A stretch of 44,844 bases of DNA, from contig JBJXGF010000097.1 in the NCBI GenBank assembly GCA_046153015.1, positions 1 through 44,844 on the forward strand, given 5' to 3'. The notes beneath the pieces are model-generated. The model was given only the letters and a program-made list of their open reading frames with translations, did no database searches and was not told the origin of the DNA. Shown in pieces: positions 24,990 through 32,437 of the stretch (the first letter of the stretch is position 1; every line of letters starts with the position of its first letter). Position numbers and translations under genes: made by a program. This DNA comes from JBJXGF01 sp046153015 (GTDB lineage: Bacteria; Actinomycetota; Acidimicrobiia; Acidimicrobiales; CAIXPF01).

Positions 24990-26299
24990 GAGCCTGCGGC
25001 GCGGTGCACCCGGCGCGCCCAGACGAGCTGCTCGACCTTCGGCCGGGATCCGGACACGCCGCTGTCCCCCACCCCGCCCACCACGAAGTGGGCGTCCTGG
25101 TAGAGCGGGCCCTCGTTCAGGAGCACCCGCGCGGCGCGCAGGCGGGGCAGGATCTCCTCGCCCGGGCCGAAGACCGCCGCACCGAGCGCAAAGGGGGTGT
25201 CGTTGGCGAGCGCCAGGGCGTCCTCGGCGTCGTCGGCCACGACCAGGCCGCGCAGCGGGGCGAAGGTCTCCTCGCGCCAGAGCGCCAGCCCGGCGAGGCG
25301 CTCGCGCGGCAGGGCCATGATCGTCGGGGTGAAGAACGACCCGCGCTCCCCCTCGCCCACCAGCACCTCCCCGCCCGCCGCCAGGGCCCCCGCCATCGCC
25401 TCGCGCGCCTCGGCCCGGGCGCGCCCCTCCGCCAGCGGCGCGACGTCGGTCGACGGGTCAGCCGGGTCGCCGAGTCGCAGCGCCGCCACGGCCTCCACCA
25501 GGAGCGGGCGGAAACCCTCCCAGGCCGGCCGCTCCACGACGATCCGCTTGGCCGCCATGCAGAGCTGGCCCCCGTTGGCAAAGCCGCCGAGGGCGGCGGC
25601 CTCGGCGGCGGCCTCGAGGTCGGCGCCGTCCAGCACGATCATCGCGTCGTTGCCCGAGCCCTCGGGGATGTAGGGGCGCAGGAGGGCCCCCTCGGCGTAG
25701 GCGGCCCCGAGGCCGGCCAGCTGGCGCTTGCAGGTGCGCGTCGAGGCGTGGGCGACCACGGCGTGGACGCCGGGGTCCCAGACGAGCGGCTCGGCCTCGG
25801 GCCCCGGCAGGTCGACCACCACGATCGCGTGCTCGGGCCATGGCCCGGCCAGCGCCGCGAGCACCCGCCCGGTGGTGCGCCGTGCGCGCGAGGAGGGCCG
25901 CGCCAGCACGGCGTTGCCGCCGACGAGGGCCGAGGCGGCCACGAGGGTCGGCACCCACACCGGCGAGTTGGCCGCGTGCCAGCCGAGCACCACGCCGTAG
26001 GGCGCCCACTCGAGCGTCGTCGTCCCGGAGGCCGCCGGAACTTGACGGGTGCGGATCGCCTCGGCCAGGGCGGGCAGGGCGTCGAGCAGGCCGAGGGCCG
26101 AGCTGAGCTCGCGGGCCGCGAAGCGTCGCGGCTGGCCCACCTCGGCCACGGCCTCGTCGACGATCGCGTCCCCGGCGGCGGCGAGCGCGTCGCGTGAGCG
26201 CGCGCAGAGCGCCAGGCGCGCGTCGAGGTCGAGCTCGGCGACCCGGGGCTGGGCCGCGCCGGCACGGGCGGCCGGCGCGGAGGGGTCGGTGAGGGTCAC
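24986..26299 (-). CDS. Aldehyde dehydrogenase family protein (divergent subgroup)
   Basis: A 437-residue aldehyde-dehydrogenase superfamily protein, different from its convergent neighbour. The catalytic Cys is in FANGGQLCMAAKR, and the Glu position is kept in IPEGSGNDAMIV, although the usual ELGG reads EGSG. A coenzyme block is seen as WAPYGVVLGWHAANSPVWVP, and EETFAPLRGLVV is typical of the family. The N-terminal region is shorter than usual. The start is GTG with no SD, eight bases after TAGGCT, so it is probably leaderless. It could be a specialised semialdehyde dehydrogenase or an acyl-CoA-reductase relative. Substrate unknown. Confidence 0.82.
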   Translation of the reverse strand: MTLTDPSAPAARAGAAQPRVAELDLDARLALCARSRDALAAAGDAIVDEAVAEVGQPRRFAARELSSALGLLDALPALAEAIRTRQVPAASGTTTLEWAPYGVVLGWHAANSPVWVPTLVAASALVGGNAVLARPSSRARRTTGRVLAALAGPWPEHAIVVVDLPGPEAEPLVWDPGVHAVVAHASTRTCKRQLAGLGAAYAEGALLRPYIPEGSGNDAMIVLDGADLEAAAEAAALGGFANGGQLCMAAKRIVVERPAWEGFRPLLVEAVAALRLGDPADPSTDVAPLAEGRARAEAREAMAGALAAGGEVLVGEGERGSFFTPTIMALPRERLAGLALWREETFAPLRGLVVADDAEDALALANDTPFALGAAVFGPGEEILPRLRAARVLLNEGPLYQDAHFVVGGVGDSGVSGSRPKVEQLVWARRVHRAAGS

Positions 26300-26307
26300 G
26301 GCGGCCC

Positions 26308-26317
26308 AGCCTAGCGA
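26308..26317. promoter_or_regulatory. Overlapping divergent -10 elements
   Basis: Only 25 bases separate two divergent GTG starts. TAGGCT on the minus strand (26313-26308) and TAGCGA on the plus strand (26312-26317) overlap, each about eight bases from its start codon. This suggests a bidirectional promoter giving leaderless messages both ways. The minus-strand element is the stronger. Confidence 0.45.
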
Positions 26318-26324
26318 GGCCCCC

Positions 26325-27098
26325 GTGCTGCCCCCCGGGCTGGCCGTGACCGTCTCCCCGGAGGGCCTGGCGCAGGCATGGCCGCACCTGTGCCCGCTGC
26401 AGCCGGTGCGCCGAGAGGACGACGTGGTGGTCTGCGCGCCGCGCTGCGCACCCGAGGCCGCGACGGCGGCGCTGGTCTCCCTCCCCTACCCCGTCGAGGC
26501 CCTTGCGCAGATCCCCGGCTGGCCCGATCCGGCCGCGGCGATGCTCGCGGGCTGGTACCGGCGCAGCCCCGCCCACCTGGCGGCGCCGGCGGGGGTGCGC
26601 GAGCTGGTGCAGGCCCCCGGCGAGGGCTTCGGGCCGGGCGACCACCCCACGACGGCGATGTGCCTGGCGGCGCTCGAGGGCCTCGGCCCCGGGCCGGCGC
26701 TCGATGCCGGCTGCGGATCGGGCCTGCTCGCCCAGGCGTGGGCCGCCCTCGGCCGGGGGCCGGTGGTCGCCCTCGATGTCGACCCGCGCGCGGTCGACCA
26801 CGCCCGCCGCAGCCTCGCGGCCGCCGGGCGGACGGACGCGGTCGAGGTGCGCCGGGGGCCGATCCAGTCGCTCGTCGGCGGCGACACCGCCGGGCGCACG
26901 CTCCTCGCGAACGTCCCGGTCGAGGCCCACCGCGCCCTTCTGGCGCGCGTCGCCGACCCGCCGGCCGCGGTCGTGCTGTCGGGCATCCGGCCCGCCGCCG
27001 CGGCGGGCCTGCGCGAGGCCTGGCGCGCGCGCGGCATGCACCCCCACGGCGAGTGGGAGCGGGGCGGTTTCGTCTGCCTTCGCATGGTCGGCGGATGA
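26325..27098 (+). CDS. PrmA-like SAM-dependent methyltransferase
   Basis: A 257-residue methyltransferase. The ribosomal protein L11 methyltransferase signature is present as FGPGDHPTTAMCLAALE (102-118). It is followed by the SAM loop DAGCGSG (127-133) and acidic DVD (151-153). The usual Asn-Ile post-loop reads LLANVPVEAH. It is somewhat short for PrmA and has an unusual N-terminal region with several cysteines (HLCPLQP, VVCAPRC), so it may modify another protein or a small molecule. The GTG start is 25 bases from a divergent gene. A longer frame upstream would overlap that gene and was rejected. The stop overlaps the MFS start (ATGA). Confidence 0.78.
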   Translation: MLPPGLAVTVSPEGLAQAWPHLCPLQPVRREDDVVVCAPRCAPEAATAALVSLPYPVEALAQIPGWPDPAAAMLAGWYRRSPAHLAAPAGVRELVQAPGEGFGPGDHPTTAMCLAALEGLGPGPALDAGCGSGLLAQAWAALGRGPVVALDVDPRAVDHARRSLAAAGRTDAVEVRRGPIQSLVGGDTAGRTLLANVPVEAHRALLARVADPPAAVVLSGIRPAAAAGLREAWRARGMHPHGEWERGGFVCLRMVGG

Positions 27099-28306
27099 GC
27101 CGGGTCTGGCGCACCTGGGCGGTGCTGGTGCTCTTCGCGCTCGGCACCAGCCTGATCACTCCGCTGATCCCGCTCTACCAGGACCGGCTCGGGTTCAGCG
27201 ACACGGTCGTCACCCTCTTTCTCGGCTGCTACGTGGTGGCGCTCGTGCCCTCGATGCTGACCCTCGGGCAGGTGTCGGACCGGATCGGGCGGCGGGCCGT
27301 GCTGCTCGGGGCGATCGCGACCCTGGCGGTGGCGCAGGTGATCCTGATCACCGAGCCCGACCTCACCGGCCTGCTCGTCGCGCGCGCCATCCAGGGGCTC
27401 GCCACCGGGGCCTTCTTCGGCACCTGCACGGCGTTCCTGGTCGACGCCGCGCCGCTCGGCCGGATGGGGTTCATCGCGGTGCTGGGCTCGGTCTCGGTGC
27501 GCACCGGCCTCGGTTTCGGGCCCGGCATCGGCGGGGTGATCGCCCAGTACTCCGACACGCCCCTGCGGCTTCCCTTCGAGCTGCACCTGATCGCGCTGGC
27601 GGTGGCGGCCGGCCTGGTCGTGAGCCTCCCCGAGACGGTCACGGTCCGCTCGCGGCGGCCGCTCACCCTGCGCCTCGAGGTCCCCGCCGCCGAGCGCGAG
27701 GTCTTCTGGCGGGTGCTGGTGCCCTCGGGCGCCCTCTTCTCCCTCTTCGACGGCGTGGCGCTGTCGCTGATCCCGGTCTTCCTGGTGCGCACCCTCGGCG
27801 TCGACAACTACGCGCTCGTCGGGGCGGCCGGGTTCCTCGTGCTCGTCTCGGGCGCGGCCAGCCAGCTCGTGTTCCCCCGCCTCCCCCCCGCGCCGGCGAT
27901 CGGGTGGGGCCTGGCGGCCGCCTCGGTGGCATCGGTCGGCGTAGTGCTCTCCGCGCCGGCCGAGTCGGCGCCGCTCGCGCTCTGCTCGGTCGCGGCCACC
28001 GGAGCGGCCGCGGGGCTGGTCTTCAAGGGCGGCCTCGACCTGTGCACCCAGATCGCCCCGGTGCAGGACCGCGGCAAGCTCATGTCCTCCTACTACGTGG
28101 CCTGCTACCTGGGCGGGTTCTCGGTGCCGCTGCTCGTGATCGGCGTCCTGTCGGACCTGATCGGGCTGACCGCGGCGCTGGCGATCCTGTCGGCCGTCGC
28201 GGCCCTCGGGGCGACCTGGACCTGGATGGTCGGGCTGCGCTCGTTGTCGGGTCTGGCGGCCCCCGCCCCCGCGACAGCGGCCCTGTCGCACCCGGGCGCC
28301 GAGTAG
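27095..28306 (+). CDS. Major facilitator superfamily transporter
   Basis: A 403-residue membrane protein with about 12 helices. The MFS A-motif is visible between helices 2 and 3 as GQVSDRIGRR, and a later repeat appears as GVLSDLIGL. A proline/glycine-rich GTSLITPLIPLYQDRLGFSD start is typical of drug or small-molecule antiporters. The ATG overlaps the methyltransferase stop (ATGA). The sirtuin-like gene follows after 14 bases. Substrate and direction of transport are not evident; efflux is the more common role for this subgroup. Confidence 0.88.
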   Translation: MSRVWRTWAVLVLFALGTSLITPLIPLYQDRLGFSDTVVTLFLGCYVVALVPSMLTLGQVSDRIGRRAVLLGAIATLAVAQVILITEPDLTGLLVARAIQGLATGAFFGTCTAFLVDAAPLGRMGFIAVLGSVSVRTGLGFGPGIGGVIAQYSDTPLRLPFELHLIALAVAAGLVVSLPETVTVRSRRPLTLRLEVPAAEREVFWRVLVPSGALFSLFDGVALSLIPVFLVRTLGVDNYALVGAAGFLVLVSGAASQLVFPRLPPAPAIGWGLAAASVASVGVVLSAPAESAPLALCSVAATGAAAGLVFKGGLDLCTQIAPVQDRGKLMSSYYVACYLGGFSVPLLVIGVLSDLIGLTAALAILSAVAALGATWTWMVGLRSLSGLAAPAPATAALSHPGAE

Positions 28307-28309
28307 ACT
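28304..28309 (+). promoter_or_regulatory. TAGACT -10 element before the sirtuin-like gene
   Basis: TAGACT overlaps the MFS stop codon and sits 11 bases before the ATG of the next gene, so a transcript would have almost no leader. It is the third exact copy of this hexamer just upstream of a gene lacking a clear SD. Confidence 0.4.
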
Positions 28310-28320
28310 CGACGGGGCCG

Positions 28321-29079
28321 ATGGCCCTCCAGGAGTCCGATTCCGAGGCCCTCGCCGCCACGCTGCTCGAGGCCGACCGCGCGGTCGTCCTCACCGGCCT
28401 GCGCCTGGGCGGCCCTGAGAGCCTGGACCTCACCCATGCCGATGGCGAGTGGGCCAGGCGGGCCAGCCTCGAGGCCTTCCTCACCGAGCCCGGGCGTTTC
28501 TGGGAGTACTTCTATCCCACGGCGCTCGCGATCGCCGGCCGCCGGCCGGGACCCGCCCATGACGCCCTCGCCCGGCTCGAGCGCGCCGGGGTGGTCGCGG
28601 CCCTCGTCACCCAGGCCGTCGATCGGCTCCACACCCGGGCGGGCAGCATCGACCCGGTCGAGGTCTACGGCACGGTGCTCACCCAGCGCTGCGAGCGCTG
28701 CGGCGAGCGCTACGGGCTGCCCGAGGCGGGCGCCCTGATGGCGGCCGCGCCCGACGGGGTGCCGCGCTGCACGACCTCCGGCTGCGGCTATCCACTGCGG
28801 CCCGAGGGGACGCTGTGGGGCGAGGCCCTTCCCCGGGCGGCCGTCGAGCGCGCCTGGGAGCTCGCCGCCGACGCCGACGCCTTCATCGTCCTGGACTCCG
28901 ACCTTCGCACCGCACCGATCTCGCTCCTGCCCTCGGTGCCGCTCACGCGCGGCGTGCCCCTCATCCTGGTCGGCGAGACCCCCACCCAGTACGACCGCTA
29001 CGCCCACCGGGTCATCCGGGGGCCGAGCGCCGACATCATCTCCGCGGTGGCCGACCTGATCGTCCCCTCGCCGCGATGA
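28321..29079 (+). CDS. Degenerate sirtuin-like protein (Sir2 fold, catalytic residues lost)
   Basis: A 252-residue protein with a Sir2 outline. AVVLTGLRLG (21-30) stands where the NAD loop TGAGIS should be. TQAVDRLHTRAG (97-108) replaces TQNxDxLHxxAG, with the key Asn as Ala99. EVYGT (114-118) replaces the ExHG catalytic block, so the catalytic His is Tyr116. The zinc knuckle is kept (C124-x2-C127, C150-x4-C155), as is WGEALP (166-171), the family FGExLP. With both the Asn and His missing, deacylation by the standard mechanism is not expected. It may be a structural, regulatory or NAD-metabolite-binding relative. The stop overlaps the next gene by ATGA. Confidence 0.75.
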   Translation: MALQESDSEALAATLLEADRAVVLTGLRLGGPESLDLTHADGEWARRASLEAFLTEPGRFWEYFYPTALAIAGRRPGPAHDALARLERAGVVAALVTQAVDRLHTRAGSIDPVEVYGTVLTQRCERCGERYGLPEAGALMAAAPDGVPRCTTSGCGYPLRPEGTLWGEALPRAAVERAWELAADADAFIVLDSDLRTAPISLLPSVPLTRGVPLILVGETPTQYDRYAHRVIRGPSADIISAVADLIVPSPR

Positions 29080-29852
29080 GCGGCGCGCAGCCCTTCCGCC
29101 TCGACGGCCAGGCGGCGATCGTCACCGGCGCCTCATCGGGGCTCGGCGCGATCATCGCCGACGCCCTCGCCGACGCCGGCTGCGCGGTGGTGCTGGCCGC
29201 CCGTCGCGAGCAGGAGCTCGAGCGCGGCGCCGCGGCCATCGTCGCCCGCGGAGGGCGCGCGGTCGCCCGGCGCGCCGACCTGCGCGACCCCGCCCACGCC
29301 GAGGACCTCGTGTCCACGGCCCTCGGGGCCTTCGGCCGTCTCGACGGAGTCGTCCTGAACGCGGGCGCCTCCACGATCGCGGCCGCCGACGACGAGGACC
29401 TGGCCGCCTTCGCCGATGTCCTGGCCGTCAACGTGACCGCCCAGATGGCGCTGGCGGCGGCGGCGGCCCGGCAGATGATCGGCGCCGGGCGCGGCGGCTG
29501 GATGATCGCCCAGAGCTCGATCCTCGCCCGCAAGGCCGGCACGGGCCCCGGGGTGGCCGCCTACTCGGCCTCCAAGGCCGCGATCGAGCAGCTCATCCGC
29601 GAGCTGGCGCGCCAGTGGGCGCCCCACGGGATCCGCGTCAACGGCCTCGCCCCCGGCTTCTTCCCCACCGCCATGAACGCGCCGATGGTCGCCGACGAGG
29701 GCCGCCTGGCCCAGCTGGTGGCGCGCATCCCGCTCGGGCGGCCCGGCGAGCCCGCCGACCTGGCCGGGGTGGCGGTCTTCCTCGCGAGCCCGGCCTCGGG
29801 CTACATCACCGGACAGGTCATCCCGCTCGACGGCGGGATGACCTGCTGGTAG
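29076..29852 (+). CDS. Short-chain dehydrogenase/reductase
   Basis: A 258-residue classical SDR with the coenzyme loop TGASSGLG, LNAG (for NNAG), the catalytic Ser in AQSSIL, YSASK, and a C-terminal GQVIPLDGGMTCW. It is likely to interconvert a hydroxyl and a keto group, possibly a hydroxyacyl or polyol. ATG overlaps the sirtuin-like stop. The stop TAG abuts the opposing DUF35 gene stop with no base between. Substrate unknown. Confidence 0.92.
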   Translation: MSGAQPFRLDGQAAIVTGASSGLGAIIADALADAGCAVVLAARREQELERGAAAIVARGGRAVARRADLRDPAHAEDLVSTALGAFGRLDGVVLNAGASTIAAADDEDLAAFADVLAVNVTAQMALAAAAARQMIGAGRGGWMIAQSSILARKAGTGPGVAAYSASKAAIEQLIRELARQWAPHGIRVNGLAPGFFPTAMNAPMVADEGRLAQLVARIPLGRPGEPADLAGVAVFLASPASGYITGQVIPLDGGMTCW

Positions 29853-30266
29853 CTACGCGGCGCCCGGAGGGTCGGTGTCGACCACGAACTTCTGCGAGTA
29901 GTAGATGTCGCCCTCGTGCCCGAGCTTCATCCGGCGCAGGGTGGCCTTGACGCGGGTGCCCACCTCGACGTCCTCGGGGGCGACCCCGACGACCGGCGCC
30001 GGCATCAGCACGCCCTCGTCCATGGTGATGTGGCCGACGACGTAGGGCTCCTGGCCGAGGAAGTCGCGCGGCGGGTAGTAGACCACCGTGTAGTTGGACA
30101 GCTCGCCGGTGCCGGCGAGCTCCTGCTCGGTGAGCGTGTCGCTGCCGCACTGGTAGCAGTGGTGGTGCTCCCACCAGGGGCTCAGGTGCCCGTTGGCGCA
30201 GCGCATCGCGTAGAGGCGCAGCTTGGGCGGGCCGAGACGGGAGAACTCGATCGCCGAGACGGTCAC
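29853..30266 (-). CDS. DUF35 OB-fold zinc-ribbon protein (thiolase partner)
   Basis: A 137-residue DUF35 protein: an N-terminal zinc-ribbon-like part with MRCANGH and CYQCGSDT (about residues 22-45), then an OB fold (ELSNYTVVYYPP, PYVVGHITMDEG, EVGTRVKATLRR). DUF35 proteins associate with thiolase-like enzymes as structural or acyl-CoA-positioning partners. Here the first zinc pair is CxxxH rather than CxxC. The start is GTG two bases after the thiolase stop, so it is clearly its partner. It is the last gene of a six-gene minus-strand operon. Confidence 0.88.
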   Translation of the reverse strand: MTVSAIEFSRLGPPKLRLYAMRCANGHLSPWWEHHHCYQCGSDTLTEQELAGTGELSNYTVVYYPPRDFLGQEPYVVGHITMDEGVLMPAPVVGVAPEDVEVGTRVKATLRRMKLGHEGDIYYSQKFVVDTDPPGAA

Positions 30267-30268
30267 GT

Positions 30269-31438
30269 CTAGCCCTCCAGGCGCTGATAGACGTGGATCG
30301 CGCCGACCGCGCCCGGGCCGCCGCGGCAGGCCGAGATGCCGATCTCGGCGCCGGGGCGCTGCATGTCGGGCGGCGCGGTGCCGCGCAGCTGCTCGATGAT
30401 GTCGACCGCCTGGGTGGCGCCCGTGGCCCCGAGCGGGTGCCCCTTGCAGAGAAGGCCGCCCGACAGGTTGACCGCGACCTTGCCGTCGATCCAGGTCGAG
30501 CCGTCGGCGGCGCCCTTCCAGCCCTCGCCCTTGGCGGCGAATCCGAGGCCCTCGATCCCGAGCGGCTCCTGGATCGCGAACGAGTTGTAGATCTCGGCGA
30601 CGTCGATGTCGCCGGCGCTGATGCCCGCCATCGCGTAGGCGCGCTCGGCCGGCGCGGCGAAGAGCGCGTGGGCGTCGTCGAGGGTGTCGGTGGCCGCGTA
30701 CCAGGTGCCGGTCGCCATCTGGGTGGCGGTGACATAGACCTGCGGCTTGTCGGGCTGGTCGCGCAGGATCTCCTCGCGGCACAGGATCAGCGACGACGAG
30801 GCGTCGGTCATCGGGCAGACCTCATAGAGCTTCAGCGGGTCGGCCACCTTGGCCGAGCGCATGACCTCCTCGACCGTGCACTCGAAGCGCAGGTGGGCGT
30901 AGGGGTTGCGCGCGCCGTAGTGGTGGTTCTTGACCGAGGTGTGGGCGAGGTCCTCCTCGGTGAGCCCGTAGGTCTGCATGTACTTGCGCGCCGTCAGGGC
31001 CACGCCCGAGGGGAAGGTGAGGCCCGAGAAGTACTCCTCCTTGGAGTCGGCCGCCTGGGCGATGATCGAGGTCCCCTCGACGGTCGCCAGGTCGTTCATC
31101 TTCTCGACCCCGACCACCATCACGGTGTCGTAGAGGCCCGACATGATCGCCGCGCAGCCGAGGTGGAGCGCCCACGCGCCGGTGCCGCAGGCCGCCTCGA
31201 CGCGCACCGCGCCGGCCGGTACGACGCCCAGGTGGTGGGCGACCATGAGGCCGGTCGAGTTCTCGTAGTTGAAGCCCACCGAGCCCACGTTGCCCACATA
31301 GAGCGACTGGATGTCGGCGGGCTCGACGCCCGCGTCGGCGAAGGCCAGACGACCCGACTCGACGGCCAGATCACGCAGCGACTTGCCGTGCTGGATCTTG
31401 TGAGGGGTCTTGCCGATCCCGAGAACGCCGACGCGCAT
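30269..31438 (-). CDS. Thiolase-like acetyltransferase (SCP-x type), catalytic Cys present
   Basis: A 389-residue thiolase superfamily protein of the lipid-transfer/SCP-x type. The nucleophile is Cys84 in VEAACGTGAWAL. The C-terminal GHPLGATGA His block and ISACRGGPGAVGA (second Cys position) are retained, so it can be a real thiolase that splits or condenses acyl-CoAs. DVAEIYNSFAIQEPL is a subfamily mark. I chose ATG over the GTG one codon earlier because GAGGAGG then sits at a better distance. It pairs with the DUF35 gene directly downstream. A role in side-chain or branched acyl-CoA breakdown is likely; the substrate is unknown. Confidence 0.9.
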   Translation of the reverse strand: MRVGVLGIGKTPHKIQHGKSLRDLAVESGRLAFADAGVEPADIQSLYVGNVGSVGFNYENSTGLMVAHHLGVVPAGAVRVEAACGTGAWALHLGCAAIMSGLYDTVMVVGVEKMNDLATVEGTSIIAQAADSKEEYFSGLTFPSGVALTARKYMQTYGLTEEDLAHTSVKNHHYGARNPYAHLRFECTVEEVMRSAKVADPLKLYEVCPMTDASSSLILCREEILRDQPDKPQVYVTATQMATGTWYAATDTLDDAHALFAAPAERAYAMAGISAGDIDVAEIYNSFAIQEPLGIEGLGFAAKGEGWKGAADGSTWIDGKVAVNLSGGLLCKGHPLGATGATQAVDIIEQLRGTAPPDMQRPGAEIGISACRGGPGAVGAIHVYQRLEG

Positions 31439-31447
31439 CACGCCTCC

Positions 31448-32434
31448 TCAGTGGGGTTCGGCCTGGCGGCCACGGGTCCAACGGTAGTACGTGGACAGGT
31501 CGATCGCCTCGCCGGCGATCTGGTCGGCCGCGCCCGACGACGACGGGGCCCCGATCACCTCGATCTCCTGGGCGATCGCCTCGCCCCCGCCGTAGCCCAG
31601 CGCGAGCAGGTGCTGGCCCTGCTCGGCGGCGTCGAGGCCCATCGCGAGGGCGATGCCGACCGAGGCCGCGCCCAGGTTGCCGATCTCCCCGACGAAGCTC
31701 GTGTGCTCGAGCTGCTCGGCGCCGACGCCCGCCTTGCCCAGCCCCCGCAGGGTCTGGGGATGGGGCTGGCTGGCGCAGACGGCCGCATAGGCGCCGGTCG
31801 GGCGCTCGGTCAGCCGCTCCAGCTCGCCGAGGGCCGCGCGGGTGGTCTCCCCGTAGGCGTCGAAGAGCACTTCGAGCCGGTAGCGGGCCTCGGGCTCGGT
31901 CCCGAGACGCCAGACGTCGTAGACCTCACGACCCGAGCGCGCGAGGGCGCCGAGCCGGGCGACCCCGCCGGAGGCGCCGACCAGGAACGCCGCCGCCCCG
32001 CCGGCCGAGAGGGTGTCGCAGACGCGCTCCTCGTAGCTCACGAGGTGGTCCGCGGCCACGACCAGCGCGGGCGCGCCGCCATCGCCTGCGAGCGCCGTGG
32101 CGATCTGGAGCCCGTCGAGGAGCGCTCCGGGGTGGCCGCCAACGTCGAGAGGCGTCGCGTCGGCGAGGCCGAGCGCGCGCGCCAGGGTCGCCGACAGCTT
32201 GCGCAGCCCGAACGGCGGCGACTGGCTGACGGCGATCACGACGCCCGGCGCCTCCGCCCCCGCGAGGGCGGCGGTCGCGGCCTCGTAGGCCATCGTCAGG
32301 GTGTCCTCGTCGAGGGCCGGGGTGCACAGGGCCTTGGAGCGCGGGCGGCCCGGGCGCCCGAAGAACTTCTGGATCTCCCCGAGAGGGGCCCGGTAGCGGG
32401 GCAGGTACGCCCCGTACCGGATGATCTCCCCCAT
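31448..32434 (-). CDS. HMG-CoA synthase/KAS III-like protein lacking the nucleophilic Cys
   Basis: A 328-residue thiolase-fold protein of the HMG-CoA synthase/ketoacyl synthase III type. The N-terminus IIRYGAYLPRYR and the C-terminal SFVEGEIGN-type block (SFVGEIGNLGAASVGIAL, the GN-G motif) place it there. Where the family has Asn-Ala-Cys-x-Gly-Gly, this protein has PLDVGGHPGALL (95-106), with no Cys in that region. It therefore probably does not form the usual acyl-enzyme and may act as a non-catalytic partner or hydrolase-like enzyme. It sits between the acyl-CoA ligase (three-base gap) and the thiolase (nine-base gap) in the operon. Confidence 0.75.
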   Translation of the reverse strand: MGEIIRYGAYLPRYRAPLGEIQKFFGRPGRPRSKALCTPALDEDTLTMAYEAATAALAGAEAPGVVIAVSQSPPFGLRKLSATLARALGLADATPLDVGGHPGALLDGLQIATALAGDGGAPALVVAADHLVSYEERVCDTLSAGGAAAFLVGASGGVARLGALARSGREVYDVWRLGTEPEARYRLEVLFDAYGETTRAALGELERLTERPTGAYAAVCASQPHPQTLRGLGKAGVGAEQLEHTSFVGEIGNLGAASVGIALAMGLDAAEQGQHLLALGYGGGEAIAQEIEVIGAPSSSGAADQIAGEAIDLSTYYRWTRGRQAEPH

Positions 32435-32437
32435 CTG

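Noticed and set aside
26049..26324. Extended N-terminus for the PrmA-like methyltransferase
   Set aside because: The extension lies antisense to the divergent aldehyde dehydrogenase and is Ser/Arg/Ala-rich with no fold. The methyltransferase is complete from GTG 26325.
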